NCBI GenBank assembly: GCA_039621445.1
Contig: CP154956.1
Span: 88,418,482 to 88,482,481 of the forward strand
DNA: 64,000 nt
From: Euglena gracilis
Taxonomy: Eukaryota; Euglenida; Euglenophyceae; Euglenales
Direction: 5' to 3'
The notes under the pieces are model-generated. The model saw nothing but the letters and a program-made list of their open reading frames with translations. It was not told the origin of the DNA and made no database searches. Positions within the stretch are counted from its first letter, which is position 1; each line of letters starts with the position of its first letter. Positions 23,201-35,403 of this stretch are shown one piece after another. A program made the translations under genes and the position numbers.

Positions 23201-24415
23201 CCCCCGGGAGTGAATCTATGGTCCTGGTCCCATCGTTCGTCGGACACGACGGCTTCGGAATTCTATCCGTGCCGCTGCTCGCAACCAGGAGTAACAAGAC
23301 TCAGGCCGAGAAGGCTTTTTTTGAAAGGTGGCACCCGAGGGTGGAGGCAGGGGGGTGTGCAGAATGGCCTTTTCGCCCCCCCAAGGCCGGGGGTGTCTGG
23401 CAGGCTATTTAAACCCCCCGGCGCCGAGGCAGGACTTGAAACTGACCTGTGGTTGGGCACCCCCAGGGATGTATGGAAGCCCTTTGGGCTTTGAGGTAGG
23501 TGGGGGGGGTCCCCGTCAAGCAATTATAGCTAAAATGACTTTGAATGACCTAGAATGGCCTAGAATGTCCTTAAATTGCCTAAAGTGGCCTAAACCGAGA
23601 AAAAAAATTTGCGCAACATTTTTTTCTGTAAACAACTGAAGCTATTTAGGTGATGACGCCCAGTGTCTTTTGTGTGTGTGGACAGCAAATGGGGGATCTG
23701 GTGGACGATGGTGGAAGAACACAGCCCCACAAGGCTGTTTTAAAAAAATCCCAATTACCGATTGTGTCCCCAAAATGGCCATATGGCCTGAAACGGACTA
23801 AAATGTGCTGAAATGGCCCCAAATGTCCTGAAGTGAGAAAAAACTTGGGATAAAAGTTTTATGATCCATTAAATGTTATTGCCATGAGTGGAGATTCAAA
23901 CTCCTGAAATGATTTTGTGACCTGCTGAAAATGTTAAATGGCTTCAAAAAGCTTGAACAGTGCAAATGCAAAGTTTGAAAAAGCTATGCATCGTGGGACA
24001 GTTGCTCCGAATATGAAAAACTGAACATGCTAAAATGGAGGTGAAAATGTGGGGAAATTGCGATCTTTTCAATTGCAATAAAAAATTCCAGGTGTCTCGT
24101 TTTTAGTTTTATTTTTCCGGGAAGTTTGCTGAAGGCATGTGATCCCCACCATATCAGAAGACACAATCATTGGCCCATGATTGCAGCAATGCTATTGTGT
24201 TTCTAATTATATTGACTATTGATTTCTAATTATATATTGCATCTAATAAACAACAGTCCGCCGGTTCATACTCCATTTGTTCAGGGGGTCAGTGCAAAAT
24301 GGGGGGGGGGTTGGTAGATAGTGATTGTTTTTCTGGAGGGTCTATGAACGGGGGTTGGTCTGATTGGGGTGCATTTCTTATTTACTGATTATTGTTATCA
24401 TCATCACCATCATCG

Positions 24416-24497
<82 letters not shown>

Positions 24498-24698
24498 TGT
24501 TTACTGACCGAATACGTGAAGGTTTGTACATGTTATGTTACAGCTTTTCGGACAAATGCTACCCAAAATTATGATTTTTACAACCCCACCTTCACTTTTA
24601 AATGGTCTGAAATGGCCTAAAATGGCCTAAAATGGGCGAATTTTGGGCTTGATTTTAGGTATTAGGCACTGGCTCCCCTCTTGACGAGGTAAGATGGT
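20270..24698. other. Repeat-rich stretch, few coding signs
   Basis: A relative of the 15051 element lies at 21470-21680. At 21690-22290 a diverged CAGGGTTT/GATA..AGGAGG start is followed by repeated TATTATTTGGGG and CCCCAAATAATA words. A weak exon candidate at about 23212-23330 reads SMVLVPSFVGHDGFGILSVP. Sequence from 23520 to 24350 is AT-rich with no gene seen. Confidence 0.4.
24404..24497. repeat. (TCA)n trinucleotide array
   Basis: About 30 TCA units. The poly-His and poly-Ser frames are artefacts. Confidence 0.97.
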
Positions 24699-24815
24699 AT
24701 GCCCCCCGTCCCGGAAAACGTGTTGATTCCTGCCCGTGTTGTGGATGAACGTCTGCTGGAGGAGCAGCCAGCCATTGCGTCGGAGGCGCTGGCCTTGGCC
24801 GAATTGAGCCTCAAG
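24699..24815 (+). CDS. Candidate first exon (MPPVPENVLIPARVVDERLL)
   Basis: It opens with ATG at 24699 and runs EEQPAIASEALALAELSLK to a donor GTGTTC at 24816. A TAA 9 nt upstream in frame means the exon cannot extend left, so it is either a translation start or an exon after the aag at 24691-24693. It could open the repeat-domain gene that follows. Composition and frame are clearly protein-like; function unknown. Confidence 0.5.
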
Positions 24816-25020
24816 GTGTTCCCTAAAGACAGTGGCGACCTGACACGGACGTCCCAACGTACACATGGACACACATGAATGTGGATTCCGCGTGTGTGTG
24901 CACGTATGTCTGTGTACGTGCACGTGTGCTTGTCGGTGCATTTGTATGCTTTTTGTGGTTCGGTTCTAGGTTCATTCAGGAACTCTTGTTCCAGTCGACT
25001 TGTGAAGTGAAACAGCCACG

Positions 25021-26042
25021 GTGCGGGGATCTTCGCAACAAAATGCAACACAAAAAGGTTTTGATGATTGGCAAGCTCTCCAGATTTCCACCATTCCTGA
25101 TTCTTTGCCACAAGGTGCGTCCGTCGCCGACCGGACGTTCTTCATTGGACGACTACCTTGCATCCTTGCCGGAGGATCCGACTCCGACCTTCGAGCAAGT
25201 CCACAACCAGAGCTGTCGCAGGAAGCCCTGGGGTCAGGGCAGAACTCGACCAAATTTATATACCCAAGCCTCTCTTTCCTCTATGGACAAACGTTGTTGC
25301 GATCTGCCAGCTTTTTTATGGAATTTTTTTTTGCCATCTCATATTTCAATCCCTCCACACCAAGCAGGGGATGCAATCAGGAGTGCAAAGTAAAAAATGG
25401 GTATTGTCCACATTAAGAAGCGGATATGCCAGCCGAAGTTTGCCGACCAGCAAGGAACCCGCTACTTTTTTGTCGGCTTTTTCCCCCTTTGCAGCTGTTT
25501 GGTTGCAGACAGTCGATCCCAGCCCAATTGTTTGGCACCCACTGCACCTCTGCGGTCGACCCCAAGGAGTATTTCCATGGCGCCTCCCCTGCCGTTCAGC
25601 GCTTGCCGAGGCCCGGCTTTTTGCTTTGTCTTGGCGGTTTCACGGGCGGCCCAAGGTTGCCAGGGTGCCTGACCCACCCGGGGAACCAAACATATGGCCA
25701 GAACCGGGGACGCTGCCAATTTTCTATCAGGTTGCTGAGGTTGGCTCCACGGGAAGTGCTGCTGGATGGTCGGACACCCCATCCACCACAAGACCCCCCG
25801 AGAAAACCTTCCTTTGGTGCCAAATTCGCCGAAGGAAGCTTTTGACTTACAAGCCCCCGGAATTATGGAAAGGCCTCGAGGGGGATGACCTCCCCACCAG
25901 GCCTTTCAAGCGATTCCCTGCCCCTGCCCGTGAAAGTTTCCTGGGCGGAACAGGAACAGCCTTTTTCCAGCCGGACCCCCTCCCCCCCATTAACGAGTTT
26001 TTCTTAGTCTGCAGAGGGTGGCTGGACCAGACTTTCGTTTAG
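25021..26042 (+). CDS. Open GC-rich region, exon structure unresolved
   Basis: Two + frames are long and protein-like: one reads DDWQALQISTIPDSLPQG and SVADRTFFIGRLPCILAGGS (25056-25250); the other runs about 290 codons to 26042 through VRPSPTGRSSLDDYLASLPE. Clean splice pairs include aag/GTGCG at 25114 and GAGCAA/gtccac at 25196. I cannot choose the frame, and no family was recognised. Confidence 0.25.
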
Positions 26043-26179
26043 TGTGCGTGGTGGGGGGGGGAGTCGACCCCCCTCCTCTAGGCCTTCCCATTCAGCCCCA
26101 ATTGCGTGCATATGTATGCGAGAGAAAGGCAGAATTTGTGGTAATATGTGCGCTTATTGTTCACTGACGTTTTCTACTC

Positions 26180-26720
26180 CAAAGATTATTATGTATTATA
26201 TGTTATTATATTATATATTAAGATTATTATGTATTACATATTGTATTATATATTGTATCTTATATATTATATTATATATATTATATATTACATATTATAT
26301 ATTACATATTATATATTATATATTACATATAATATATTATATATTATATATTACATATCATATATTATATATTATATATTATATATTATGTATTATGTAT
26401 CTTTATATATATATATGTTATACATTATACGTCATATATTATGTATTATATATTATTTATTATATTTTATATATTATATATTATATATTATATATGATAT
26501 ATGATATATTATATATTATATATTATATATTATATGTATATATTATATGTTATATATTATATGTTATATATTATATATTTATATATTATATATTATATAT
26601 TATATATTATATATATTATATATTATATATTATATATTATATATTATATATTATACATTATATATTATATATTATATATTATATGCCATACGTTATATGT
26701 TATATATTATATATTATTAT
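26180..26720. repeat. TATTATA-type AT-rich tract, about 540 bp
   Basis: TATATTATATATTA units with sporadic TACATA and TATGTTA changes. The YI-rich open frames are artefacts. Confidence 0.95.
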
Positions 26721-26802
26721 GCTCCCGAGCAAATTCACAGTGGTACAGTTGATCGAATGGTCCGTCGTCCAGCAGGTTTAAATGATGTCTGGCCTCCAGT
26801 TG

Positions 26803-26853
26803 GCAATCCGCGTGATTCGTGTCATGGACCGTGATGCCCATACGGTGCCTGAG
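26803..26853 (+). CDS. Weak exon candidate (LAIRVIRVMDRDAHTVPE)
   Basis: It lies between tctggcctccag and GAG/gtgaac. Short and without homology, it could instead start further left with MMSGLQ. Confidence 0.25.
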
Positions 26854-27849
26854 GTGAACCATCTTCTGCAAAAGCAAGGGGATGCCTCGGAGGGCGGAGG
26901 GGTCGCTGCTTCAAGGCATCACAAATGTCCACAATGCGTCATATGTTTTCGAAAAGACACCATTTACGAACGTGGAAAATTTAAATTTTTGTCGCCCAAA
27001 ATTTTTTTCTTTTTTCTTTCAATTTCAAATTGCATATTCAAGTTTATGATTCTCTCAAAATCATTAATTTGAATGCGTGTATTTCTTATTTTTGTTTTTT
27101 TGGTATTGGCAGTGAATAATCTGGTGGATGGCAAGGCAAAAAAAAAATGGCTACTATCGTCTGGCACCCTTTTCTGACTTTTTTTTTTAAGGCAATGGCC
27201 CTTAATGACAGTTAATAACGGTGGGAACAGTGCCCAAAAAATCTGGCAGGGGGGGGAGGTGAATAAAGATGGATCCAATCATTGTCTCCCAAAACTGGCC
27301 GAAGGTGCCCATATTTGGCCAGCTTCGGGATTTTTTTTTAAAATTTCCGGATTTTTTTTTAAAACAAGATCAACCAAAAATGCTTTCAACTTTTCTGCTT
27401 TTCTTCTTCGTCGCTTCGCGCCGATGCTTGGAATGCATGTGGTTTTTTTTTTTTGCTCTGAATCAGCTGTTGACCAGGTTTATTGACCATCCAAAATGAA
27501 TGAATCTGCTTTTATGCTTTATTTTGCAATTTGCTGTTAAAAATATTAACAATATTCATGTTCTGATTTGGGAAATCTTCTGGATTTCATGTTCATTCTC
27601 TTACGTTTCCCTGAAGGAAATGTAAGACAATGTAAGAAAATGTAAGTTTCAGATTTTTTGTCAATTTTTTTTCCCAGTCATGTTAAGTGGCGTCCAGAAT
27701 TTTCCAGCTTTCTAAGGATTCGTCCAACATTTTTCCTGGCAGAATTTTTCCCGCGAGCAATTGTCCCCTGTCAGATTTTTCCCCCTCCAGAAAGCCAAAT
27801 TAATATTATTTTGTTTTTGAGTGTGTTGTTGTTGCTCCTCTCCCCACAG

Positions 27850-27949
27850 CTGCCATCCCATTGCGAACTGTGGGCTGCAGTCCCTGACCGCTTTGATTTC
27901 GGTGTGATGGTCAGCGGCCTGGTGCGGGTCAATGAGGGAGCAAACACCA
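27850..27949 (+). CDS. Repeat unit 0, helix exon (CELWAAVPDRFDFGV)
   Basis: The frame reads LPSHCELWAAVPDRFDFGVM, then VSGLVRVNEGANT. The acceptor is ccccacag and the donor is GTAAAG (27950), phase 1. The pattern W..vP..f....vs....eG parallels DTEWFEQLPDDFQRLLISVV at 37212. It joins in phase to the exon at 28621. Confidence 0.5.
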
Positions 27950-28317
27950 GTAAAGTGGAATGCTGTATGGTGTGTTCACCATTGTAAGCCGCAATGGTTG
28001 TGGTAAACCCCCAAAAGGTGTTGTGCTGGGCTCTTGAGAGAGGGAAAGTCGAAAGACAGAGAAGAGATCACTGCATTTCTACACAGTGAGTCGTATGCAT
28101 TTTTGCGGACAGTTGCGACCTGCATGCCAGCCCTCCCAATAATTGCGCTCACACATTTTTTAGCAACCGTATTTAGCAAAACACATGATTATTTGACCCT
28201 TTTTTTCACCGTTCACCCCCTCCGCAGTTTCAAGCGACGGGTCATTTTTGCTTTGATATTAGGAGACGGGTGTTTTTCAAGTGTGGAACAACTGTTCGCT
28301 TCGATTGAGAATGCTCG

Positions 28318-28318
28318 T

Positions 28319-28393
<75 letters not shown>

Positions 28394-28398
28394 TCTGT

Positions 28399-28449
<51 letters not shown>

Positions 28450-28453
28450 CTCA
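28318..28453. repeat. (TTTA)n array
   Basis: About 33 TTTA units with single CTG and CTCA interruptions. Confidence 0.97.
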
Positions 28454-28620
28454 TTTAATAAATTTTCATGTTTGTTCATTCATGCATGCATGCATGCATG
28501 CATTCATGCATTCATTCATTCAATTATCATGCAACCAGGGACGGTTCGCACTTCTTGGCGGGTTTCGTTTGGTGTGCCTCCTGCCCCCGGCTGCCTCGTC
28601 TGCCCCCGCCGGTTTGCAGA

Positions 28621-29150
28621 GCTGGGTTCAATGGGACATGGGTGGCTTCCTCCCGGTGATTTCTTCCGCAAGTTCCCTCGCCTGTTTTCCGTCTCAGCCC
28701 GACCGGTCCACGGAGGCGTCACCGTGAAGGTCCAGGCAGTTGTCTTACTAGCTCTGCAAGCCCCATCCCATCAGCCATCAAAACCTTTGGGTGCTGACAG
28801 GGGCCAATGCGAAGTCTGTTTAATGCCATTTACGGAGGATTCGGGATTCGGGATTCGGGATTCGGGATTCGGGATTTGGGATTCGGGATTCGGGATTCGG
28901 GATTTGGGATTTGGGATTGCTTTTTTTGTCGGAAAGGACTTCCCCTGCTTGGAATTGCTTCCCCTGCCGGCCGGCAAAAAAAAAACGGCCTGCACGGGTC
29001 ACCGAGTTCGGCCTCCTCGTCCCCGAGTTCGTTTCCCTCGAGCCGGTCCTGCCGGCGGACGTGGACGGGAACGTCCCCCCAAAATCCAGCGGTCGGCGTG
29101 CCCTCGGGAACTCGGCTGCGAAAAAGTTCGTTGAAAGCCTTGGCGAACGG
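28621..29150 (+). CDS. Repeat unit 0, winged-helix-like core split by an insert
   Basis: Before the insert the frame reads LGSMGHGWLPPGDFFRKFPR, then LFSVSARPVHGGVTVK. After removing 28730-28997 it continues VTEFGLLVPEFVSLEPVLPA. The junction VTVK/VTEFG copies VVRLTEFG and AVHLTEFG of units 2 and 3, which is strong internal evidence for excision here. The element FFRKFPRLFSV....VTVK resembles helix 3 and wing of OST-HTH/LOTUS domains. The right end is uncertain; the frame stays open past 29150. Confidence 0.55.
28733..28992. mobile_element. CAGG..CCTG insert with GGGATTC repeats (260 bp)
   Basis: It begins CAGGCAGTTGTCTTAC and ends AAAAAAACGGCCTG. The flanking octamers tgaaggtc and cacgggtc agree only at 4 of 8, but cutting 3 nt before CAG and 5 nt after CTG restores the conserved TEFG motif. 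Inside, 28845-28915 is a heptamer array GATTCGG with GATTTGG variants. Confidence 0.65.
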
Positions 29151-29210
29151 TCGGGTTGTTCCCCGCTGCCCTCGGCTGCCGCCACCCGCCACCACGCCCA
29201 CCGCCCCTGT

Positions 29211-29333
29211 GGCCGCCCGGGAGGCTGCCTACGACGTCCTGGTGCGCGCCCCAACACCCGTGCGGCAGTTGCTGTTCCTGGTGCTGGCTGCCCTGGAAGA
29301 GGCCGGGGCATGCAGCCTCGAACGGCTGGGCTG
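29211..29333 (+). CDS. Repeat unit 1, helix exon (VRQLLFLVLAALEEAG)
   Basis: The frame reads AAYDVLVRAPTPVRQLLFLV, then LAALEEAGACSLERLG and TGA. It parallels the W..lP..lq.LLi.V exons of other units. The acceptor cgggag is acceptable. The stop comes just before the only nearby GT, so the donor is unresolved. Confidence 0.4.
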
Positions 29334-29339
29334 AGGTGG

Positions 29340-30954
29340 AATTGTACCTAAACAGGGGGGGGGAAATGCGTTCGCATTTTTTCGCATTTTTGCGCATTTG
29401 TTGCGCATTTTTGTCAATTTTTCAAAAATGCTCATTTTTGCGCATTTTTTTTCCGAGGGCCGTCCAGCGCATTTCCCCCCCCCCTGCCTAAACCCCCCCC
29501 CCTCCCAAATAACGGTGCGCCGTCACTGGCACCATCTTTTTGATCTTCCCTCTGCCCCGTTCTTTGGGCACCGCCCATCATCGTGGAGTTCCTGCACAGA
29601 CCTTTTGTGAGGAGTAACCCGTCCTCCGATGTCGCTTCTTCGCCACTGTCCATCCGTCTCCTCTGTCCCTCCCCCAAAACCTGCCGCGAAGCACTCGCCG
29701 CAGCAGGCGTTGTGGAATATTTTCGTTGTCGCTAATCTCTTGGGCCAAAAAAAACTGAGGGTACCCCATTATTGGAACCATCTTTTTCGGCCTGCCCCCT
29801 GCCCCGTTATTTGGGCACTGCCCACTCAAAGGGCACTGCCCTGTTATTTGGGGAGGGGGGTTTACAATGGACGTCACAACTAGTGCGCCCCAAGTTTTTT
29901 TTTTCCGGATGGGCAAACTTGTGGATACCTCCCCCCTTGGGCCTGTTAAAGGAATGTGGAAAAGGTCCACATTGTTGGACCTCAGTCATGCCTAAGTCCG
30001 TAGGCTTTAAGTTTTTGTTTCTTTTTCGGTCTAAAGTTTGGCCTAGATTGCAATCAAAATTAGTCTCACGTTGGTTTTAACCCCCAACCCCTGCATGGTG
30101 GATGGGGGGGGGTCGACCCCCCCCCCCACCACCTCCGCAGGGTGGATGGGGGGGGGGCGACCCCCCCCCACCACCTCTTCCCGTATTTCCGGGAGCACCA
30201 ATTTTTGGGCCCCACCTGGGGGGTCTTTAAGAAAACCCCTGGTAGCAATTGAAAAATTTATTTTCACACAACTGGCCAGCACAAAGTTCCAGGGCACAGC
30301 TGGCTGGGGTGCTGCTGTGGTAGTGTGCACACACCATACCACAGCCCATGGGCTTGGGGCTTGGGGTCGAGTACCACCCACACCACCCACTCAAGGGGTA
30401 CAAAGCCTTCTTTGGCGCACCAATCTCAAATCAGAAACATTTTTTTATTGATACATCCTGGAAATTTTTAGTGTCAACTTCTCTCTTTGGTTCAGTTGTG
30501 ATTTTTGATTGTTTGTGAGAAGGCCACCCTTCCGCCCAACCCCATTTCACGTCGGTTTGAAGTCAGATTTTATTCTCACTAGGTGTCCGTATATGAAAAA
30601 AAAATAGAAATAATTTAAGTTTATTTTTGCGGTGTTTGAACGAAAAGAAATGTTTTGGCCCAGTTTCACACACCTCTTCAAACGCCGCATGCCCATGTTT
30701 TCGCATCGAATTTGGCCGAAAACAAACGTACGTCTCTCCTCCACCTGAGCCTCCCTCCAGTTGAATGAGCAGCTGCGATCTTCCCAGGCCCCCCTTGATG
30801 CAGATTCTACTGCTCAAAGCAGGATGATTTTCACATTTAATAGCACCATGCACTTTGGGTGTCAATGTGGTGTTGTAATAGACGTTGTCTCCGTGCAGTG
30901 ATTGAAGGAGTTTTTCCTTCTGAGATGATAAAATGAAGAGGTGTGTGTGTGTGT

Positions 30955-30988
<34 letters not shown>

Positions 30989-31510
30989 TATATATGTGTG
31001 TGTGTATCCAAAGATGGTGTTCACCTGGACATCGGGAGGGCCGCTGTGGTTGCCCTGTCCCATTTCCCAGCGACCACCTCAGTGAGATGGAAGCATGTGA
31101 TCGTCCCATGTGGAAGTGTTCCCCTTCCAAAACCGTCACCCATCCTCCACGCTCGCTAACCTGTCCTCCTGGAACCTGCCTCCAACCTGCATTTCCTGAC
31201 TTGTTTCCCAGCAGTTTTCATCTTCAGTGGTTTCTTTGAAAACATATCTTTTTTTATAAAAAAAATGCCAACGTGATTTTTAGACTTCCGAGAATAGCCA
31301 GAAGCATGATGTGTTCACAACAGTCTCAAGTTGAATAGATGAATTAATGCGAGAACAGTCAGAAGCATGAAAATTTTACAACAGTCTCAAATTGACGAAT
31401 AGCTGAATGAATGCCCTCCCCCTCACACGCCCGAAAGCATGCTGGGTTTGTTCTCTGCAGCCACTCAGAGGGGGGGCCGAGGGGGGGCCTGCGCCGTTCC
31501 TCAATACCAG
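29340..31510. other. Intron-like stretch with C/G-run repeats
   Basis: It holds TTTTTGCGCATTT repeats (29370-29450), CCCCGTTATTTGGGCACTGCCC duplicates near 29800-29850, a GGTGGATGGGG..CCCCACCACC foldback at 30095-30180 and a CAGG-type right end GTCTTTAAGAAAACCCCTG at 30223-30241. A TG tract lies at 30939-31007. No exon was recognised. Confidence 0.4.
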
Positions 31511-31580
31511 TCACTGCCGCTGTGGGACTATGCGGACCTGTGGCGGCCCCACGGCATCACGGGCACGCCTTTGCTTCGAG
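31511..31580 (+). CDS. Repeat unit 1, core exon (WRPHGITGTPLLRG)
   Basis: The frame reads SLPLWDYADLWRPHGITGTP, then LLRG. The acceptor is ataccag and the donor is GTTTGT (31581). G.tgTPLLRg resembles YG.GS.GVLLVKFFR of units 2 and 3 but is more diverged. The following exons of this unit are not clear; INFFGQFLPVGFLQY at 31918-31965 is one candidate. Confidence 0.4.
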
Positions 31581-32565
31581 GTTTGTTTGCGGTGCCAGGT
31601 GTGCTAAGGGGGGGATCGACTGCAGACGGAGAGAATTCGATGGTGGTTTTGGTGAAAGCGTATTCCAGCAGCTGAGCAGACAGGGCAGCTTTCGCGGGGC
31701 GTTTACCGGATTTGTCAGCATTTCCAGTGCCACACCTGCACAGACCCCTCCTCCCGGTCTGTGTTTGACCCTCCATTGGTTGATTTGTTACGTTTGTCAG
31801 TCCCAGACGGTCCAGAAATATTTTGTCGAGTTATGTGAGTGCTGTCTTGTCCAGTTGGCATGACCCCCCTCTCCGGCCCCGGAAAGTGCGTGACGCTGGC
31901 CCCTCGGGATGTGGGAATCAATTTCTTCGGACAGTTCCTGCCAGTTGGCTTCTTACAGTACACAGATGGGGGCCCACCATCTTTTTGGGGGAGGGGGATT
32001 ACAACAGTGCCATCTCGTATTGGACATAACTTTAGCTTGTGAGGTGCATGGCATGCATGCTGCAACCTCAGCCCTCCGATCTTTCCGATTTTAGATCTAT
32101 CCTTCTTTTTAAAACTGGGATAAGTGGGTGTTGATCAATGTTGGCCACCAGGGTGATGGTTGCCAAGGGTATTTTGTTCTGTTTGTCATTGTTGACAGCA
32201 CAATGTGAATTTGTGGAATATTCAGTGTCAAGTATGTCTGGTGTAACTTGAACGCTTTCCCATTTTCTTTTCATGCGAGAGAATTGTCAATTAGGAGCAG
32301 ACATAAACCCCCGCCCCCTGCGGTAAACAGTCATGCCCAAAAACCCGTCAGGTCCCGGTCCTGGATGGCAGTTTCTTGGGGGTTTCGATGGCGGCGGCCC
32401 TACTTTTTATTTTTTTTTATTTTATTTTTTTATGTTTTTATGTTTTTTTATTTTTTACTTTTTTTATTTTTTTAGTGTTTTTTTTGAATTTATTTTATTT
32501 TATTTATTTTTTTTATTTTTATTTTTTATTTTTTTATTTTTCATATTTTTTTTTACCCGAAGCCG

Positions 32566-32692
32566 CCTGCCTCCCCCGCGCTATCGCCCGAACCACCGTG
32601 ACGGGCGGCACCGAACTGCAACTGGCGCCGCATGGCCGGGAGCTGCTGGAGATGTGCCGGCAGGTGATGGTGTTCCCCCAGGCCACGGAGTG
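32566..32692 (+). CDS. Weak exon candidate (TELQLAPHGRELLEMCRQ)
   Basis: The frame reads LPRAIARTTVTGGTELQLAP, then HGRELLEMCRQVMVFPQATE and TGA. GC3-rich. TVTGGTELQLAP loosely matches TVVRLTEFGLTLAP. It follows a 150-bp T/TTTA tract (32405-32555). Confidence 0.35.
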
Positions 32693-34252
32693 AGAACCCC
32701 GGTGATTCCTGTGGCGGGTGGGTGCGGACAACCAAGCCCTCCAAGGTGGGGCTGTTCATTGAAATGAACCTCAAACAGAGTTGCCATGGTTTTGGATTAA
32801 GAGCCGCCATGTTTGCTAATTTAAATTTAACATTGCACCAGTTTGCTGTATTTTATTTCTTTCTCACACTCTGGGCTCTTCTTTCTCCACAATCAGCCAT
32901 TGGATAATCTTCTCTGCATCTCTGCAATTATTGATTATGAGGGTGAGAATGAGTATAGTTAATTGTTATTGATATTCGCAAACTCTCATTGTTTTTAATA
33001 ATGGCAGTTAATCGTTTTGGCTCGGTTTTAATTGTAACCACCCCAAATTTTATTTTTTTTTCCAGAAAAAAGAGTTATCCCTCAACTGCAACCAAGAGTC
33101 CAATAACCGCAACTACCCCCCCCCCCTTCTTTTGCCCAAGACCACCCCTCTTTACCAACCCCCCCCCCCAGAGTTTGCAGGTCAGGACCGCGTATGATAC
33201 CCCCCCCCCTGGTCGTGGGTACCCGGTCGGTGGGCAAGGGGGGGGTACGATTCAGTTGACCACAATGAGCGCGCTGGATGCTGTTTGTGTTTGCTGGCAA
33301 TGCTCAACTCTTTGCTTCTTGCCTTGATGCTGAATGGAGTGTGCGGTTAAGCACCACTACTGACGATATTTACAATTAACCATAATTATTGTTAAACACG
33401 TTCAATTTATCAACCGATGGCAAAGAGGGCTGGTTTTATGGCCAAGTGGTAGGTTGATGTTGCAAGGTTATAATTTTTGGTGGAATTGAAAGATTATAAC
33501 AATAATAACAGCGCCGCACACCAAATTTCTGGGCGCGAAGGAATCGAAAGAATTCAGTCTGGCTGAGAGACACCAATTATCTTAACTCTGCGAACACTGT
33601 GTCGTTTTATGATGCTTCGTATTTTTTAAGCAAGTAATTCACCCCCGATACGATGCCGTGGAGGTTTCATGAACCCAAATTCTGAAATGCAGTTGTCCCA
33701 AACTCTCAATATCTTGGTTGACGTAAACCTGTTGAAAGGCTGTTGCCTGCCCTGGACCCTGTAGTTCAGGCACGTATGTACCCGCGCCCGCTGGTGAAGG
33801 ACCGCAAACGTGCTGCTGCTCCCACGTTCACGTTCAGAAAAATATAAATTAACATGCGAGTCAGACAGAAATGCCCTGAGCATTCAATTTTTCTGCATAT
33901 GGACAGATATCAATATGTGTGCATGTTGGCACGTGATGGTCGGCCAGTTCGGACCTGAGGATGAGGTCTTGGCAGCTTGTCACAGAATCTTGTGTGTATG
34001 CAGGAATGTGCATTTTATGTTTTGGGGGCTGATCCATGTATGATCTGCCATTTCAGGAAAGGAGACCTTTTTTTGGCTGATTGGGGCTTGCATTTTGGGT
34101 ATATTCATTTGAGAGTTACACCTGACCAGTATGCTGTGCTGACATGTTGTTATCTTACTTCCTTGGTGTGCATGCGCTTGTGAAGCCAATTCTCACTTTT
34201 GAAAGGGGTTGAAAGTCAGATTGATAGGCCAAAGCACACTGCGAAGCACCAG
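32693..34252. other. No gene recognised
   Basis: Mostly AT-rich single-copy sequence. Short open frames near 33810-34180 have no splice support. At 33110-33245 paired C and G runs form a hairpin-like element. Confidence 0.35.
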
Positions 34253-34385
34253 CCCGCTTACGGGGCGGTTGCCCAAATGCTCAAGCTCAGCCACCTGTCG
34301 GACGCGGAGTGGCTTGACGCCATCCCCCCGACCCTGCAGACTCTGCTGATCGCCGTGGCCCAAACAGCCAGGGGCTGGCTGATGG
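34253..34385 (+). CDS. Repeat unit 2, helix exon (SDAEWLDAIPPTLQTLLIAV)
   Basis: The frame reads PAYGAVAQMLKLSHLSDAEW, then LDAIPPTLQTLLIAVAQTAR. It aligns with DTEWFEQLPDDFQRLLISVV of unit 3. The acceptor is gcaccag and the donor is GTGGAA (34386), phase 1. It is followed by a 53-nt intron and an in-phase exon. Confidence 0.6.
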
Positions 34386-34438
34386 GTGGAAGGCAAATAC
34401 CGTTGGTCTTCGTTTATACCGTTGGTCTTCGCTTGCAG

Positions 34439-34515
34439 ATGAATATTCATACTTCGCAAGCCCAGCAGTGTTCTCAGATGTCGATGATGCAACTCCAGAT
34501 TTGTGCCCAGTCACA
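34439..34515 (+). CDS. Exon (DEYSYFASPAVFSDVDDATP)
   Basis: Two lead nucleotides complete the previous codon; it ends DLCPVT at a GTAAAG donor (34516), phase 0. It is AT-richer and acidic, unlike neighbouring exons, perhaps a linker. If not spliced the frame runs on to a TGA at about 34710. Confidence 0.45.
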
Positions 34516-34872
34516 GTAAAGCTCAACCTTCAAATTCAACAAGGAACAGGGAAAAAGACAAGTCAACCCAAGCATCCACGGGAAGATAATGAGTACAAGC
34601 GCCTGCATTCTTCAGAAGTTCTGGAGATGGTGCACGATCAAGACAATTCAGGTCATAACAAAGAAGTGAAACAAGCAACTGACCGACATATTTGTAAACA
34701 GTTGCATTGAATTACAAGACAGTTTTTTTCACAATGGAAAACATACACAGACGCTTACAAAGGGAATTGGACAAAAATGACCCAGACCTTCTAAAAATGC
34801 TGAAAGTGGTTTCATTTCGACCAATCCTCCCCCATTAAAGCATGATGACTTTGGCACCTCCACACCTCGCAG

Positions 34873-34971
34873 CCCCTGCCACTGGTGGGAAGCAGCAGCC
34901 AGACTATTCGAGCCATCAACGCCGACACCCACATCCATACGGGCTGTCTGCCGTCGACAAAAATCGTTCAA
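34873..34971 (+). CDS. Exon (SSSQTIRAINADTHIHTGCL)
   Basis: Thirty-three codons, phase 0 at both ends, between cctcgcag and GTAGTG. It starts PLPLVG and ends PSTKIVQ. It fits between the exons at 34439 and 35404. Function unknown. Confidence 0.45.
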
Positions 34972-35065
34972 GTAGTGATATTTTCAATTTTTTTGCGAGC
35001 CACCCTCCTTTGACCAAGGTAGTTTCATCAGTGAATCCGTCATTGCAACATTTTTTTTTGATTAT

Positions 35066-35315
35066 TACCTACCCCCCCCCCCGGGAAACTGTCAGGGTCC
35101 CTGGTACCGGCCAACCTGTCAGTATAGGAAGTCGTCAGGGTTCCCGGTATCGGCCAACCTGTCAGGGTCATTTATCATTGACTTTCCCTTGAAATGCCCT
35201 ACCCGGGAAACTGTCAGGGTCCCTGGTACCGGCCAACCTGTCATTATAGGAAGTTGTCAGGGTCCCCGGTACTGGCCAACCTGTCAGGTGACAGTTACCC
35301 GGGGGGGGGGGTAGG
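35066..35315. mobile_element. Family B repeat, copy 2
   Basis: Its ends TACCTACCCCCC..CGGGAAACTGTCA and TGACAGTTACCCGGGG..GTAGGTA are inverted repeats of about 25 bp. It is nearly identical in order to copy 1 at 19545. A 3-bp ATT flank on each side is possible but weak. Confidence 0.8.
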
Positions 35316-35403
35316 TATTCAATTATCATGTGTTTTTTTGTTTTTATTCCCTATTATTTTTTTGTTTTGTTATTTTCATTGGAATCGTTCTTATCTCCCT
35401 CAG

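Noticed and set aside
26044-26834. A 245-residue Tyr/Ile-rich frame
   Set aside because: It is translation of an AT-rich TATATTA tract.
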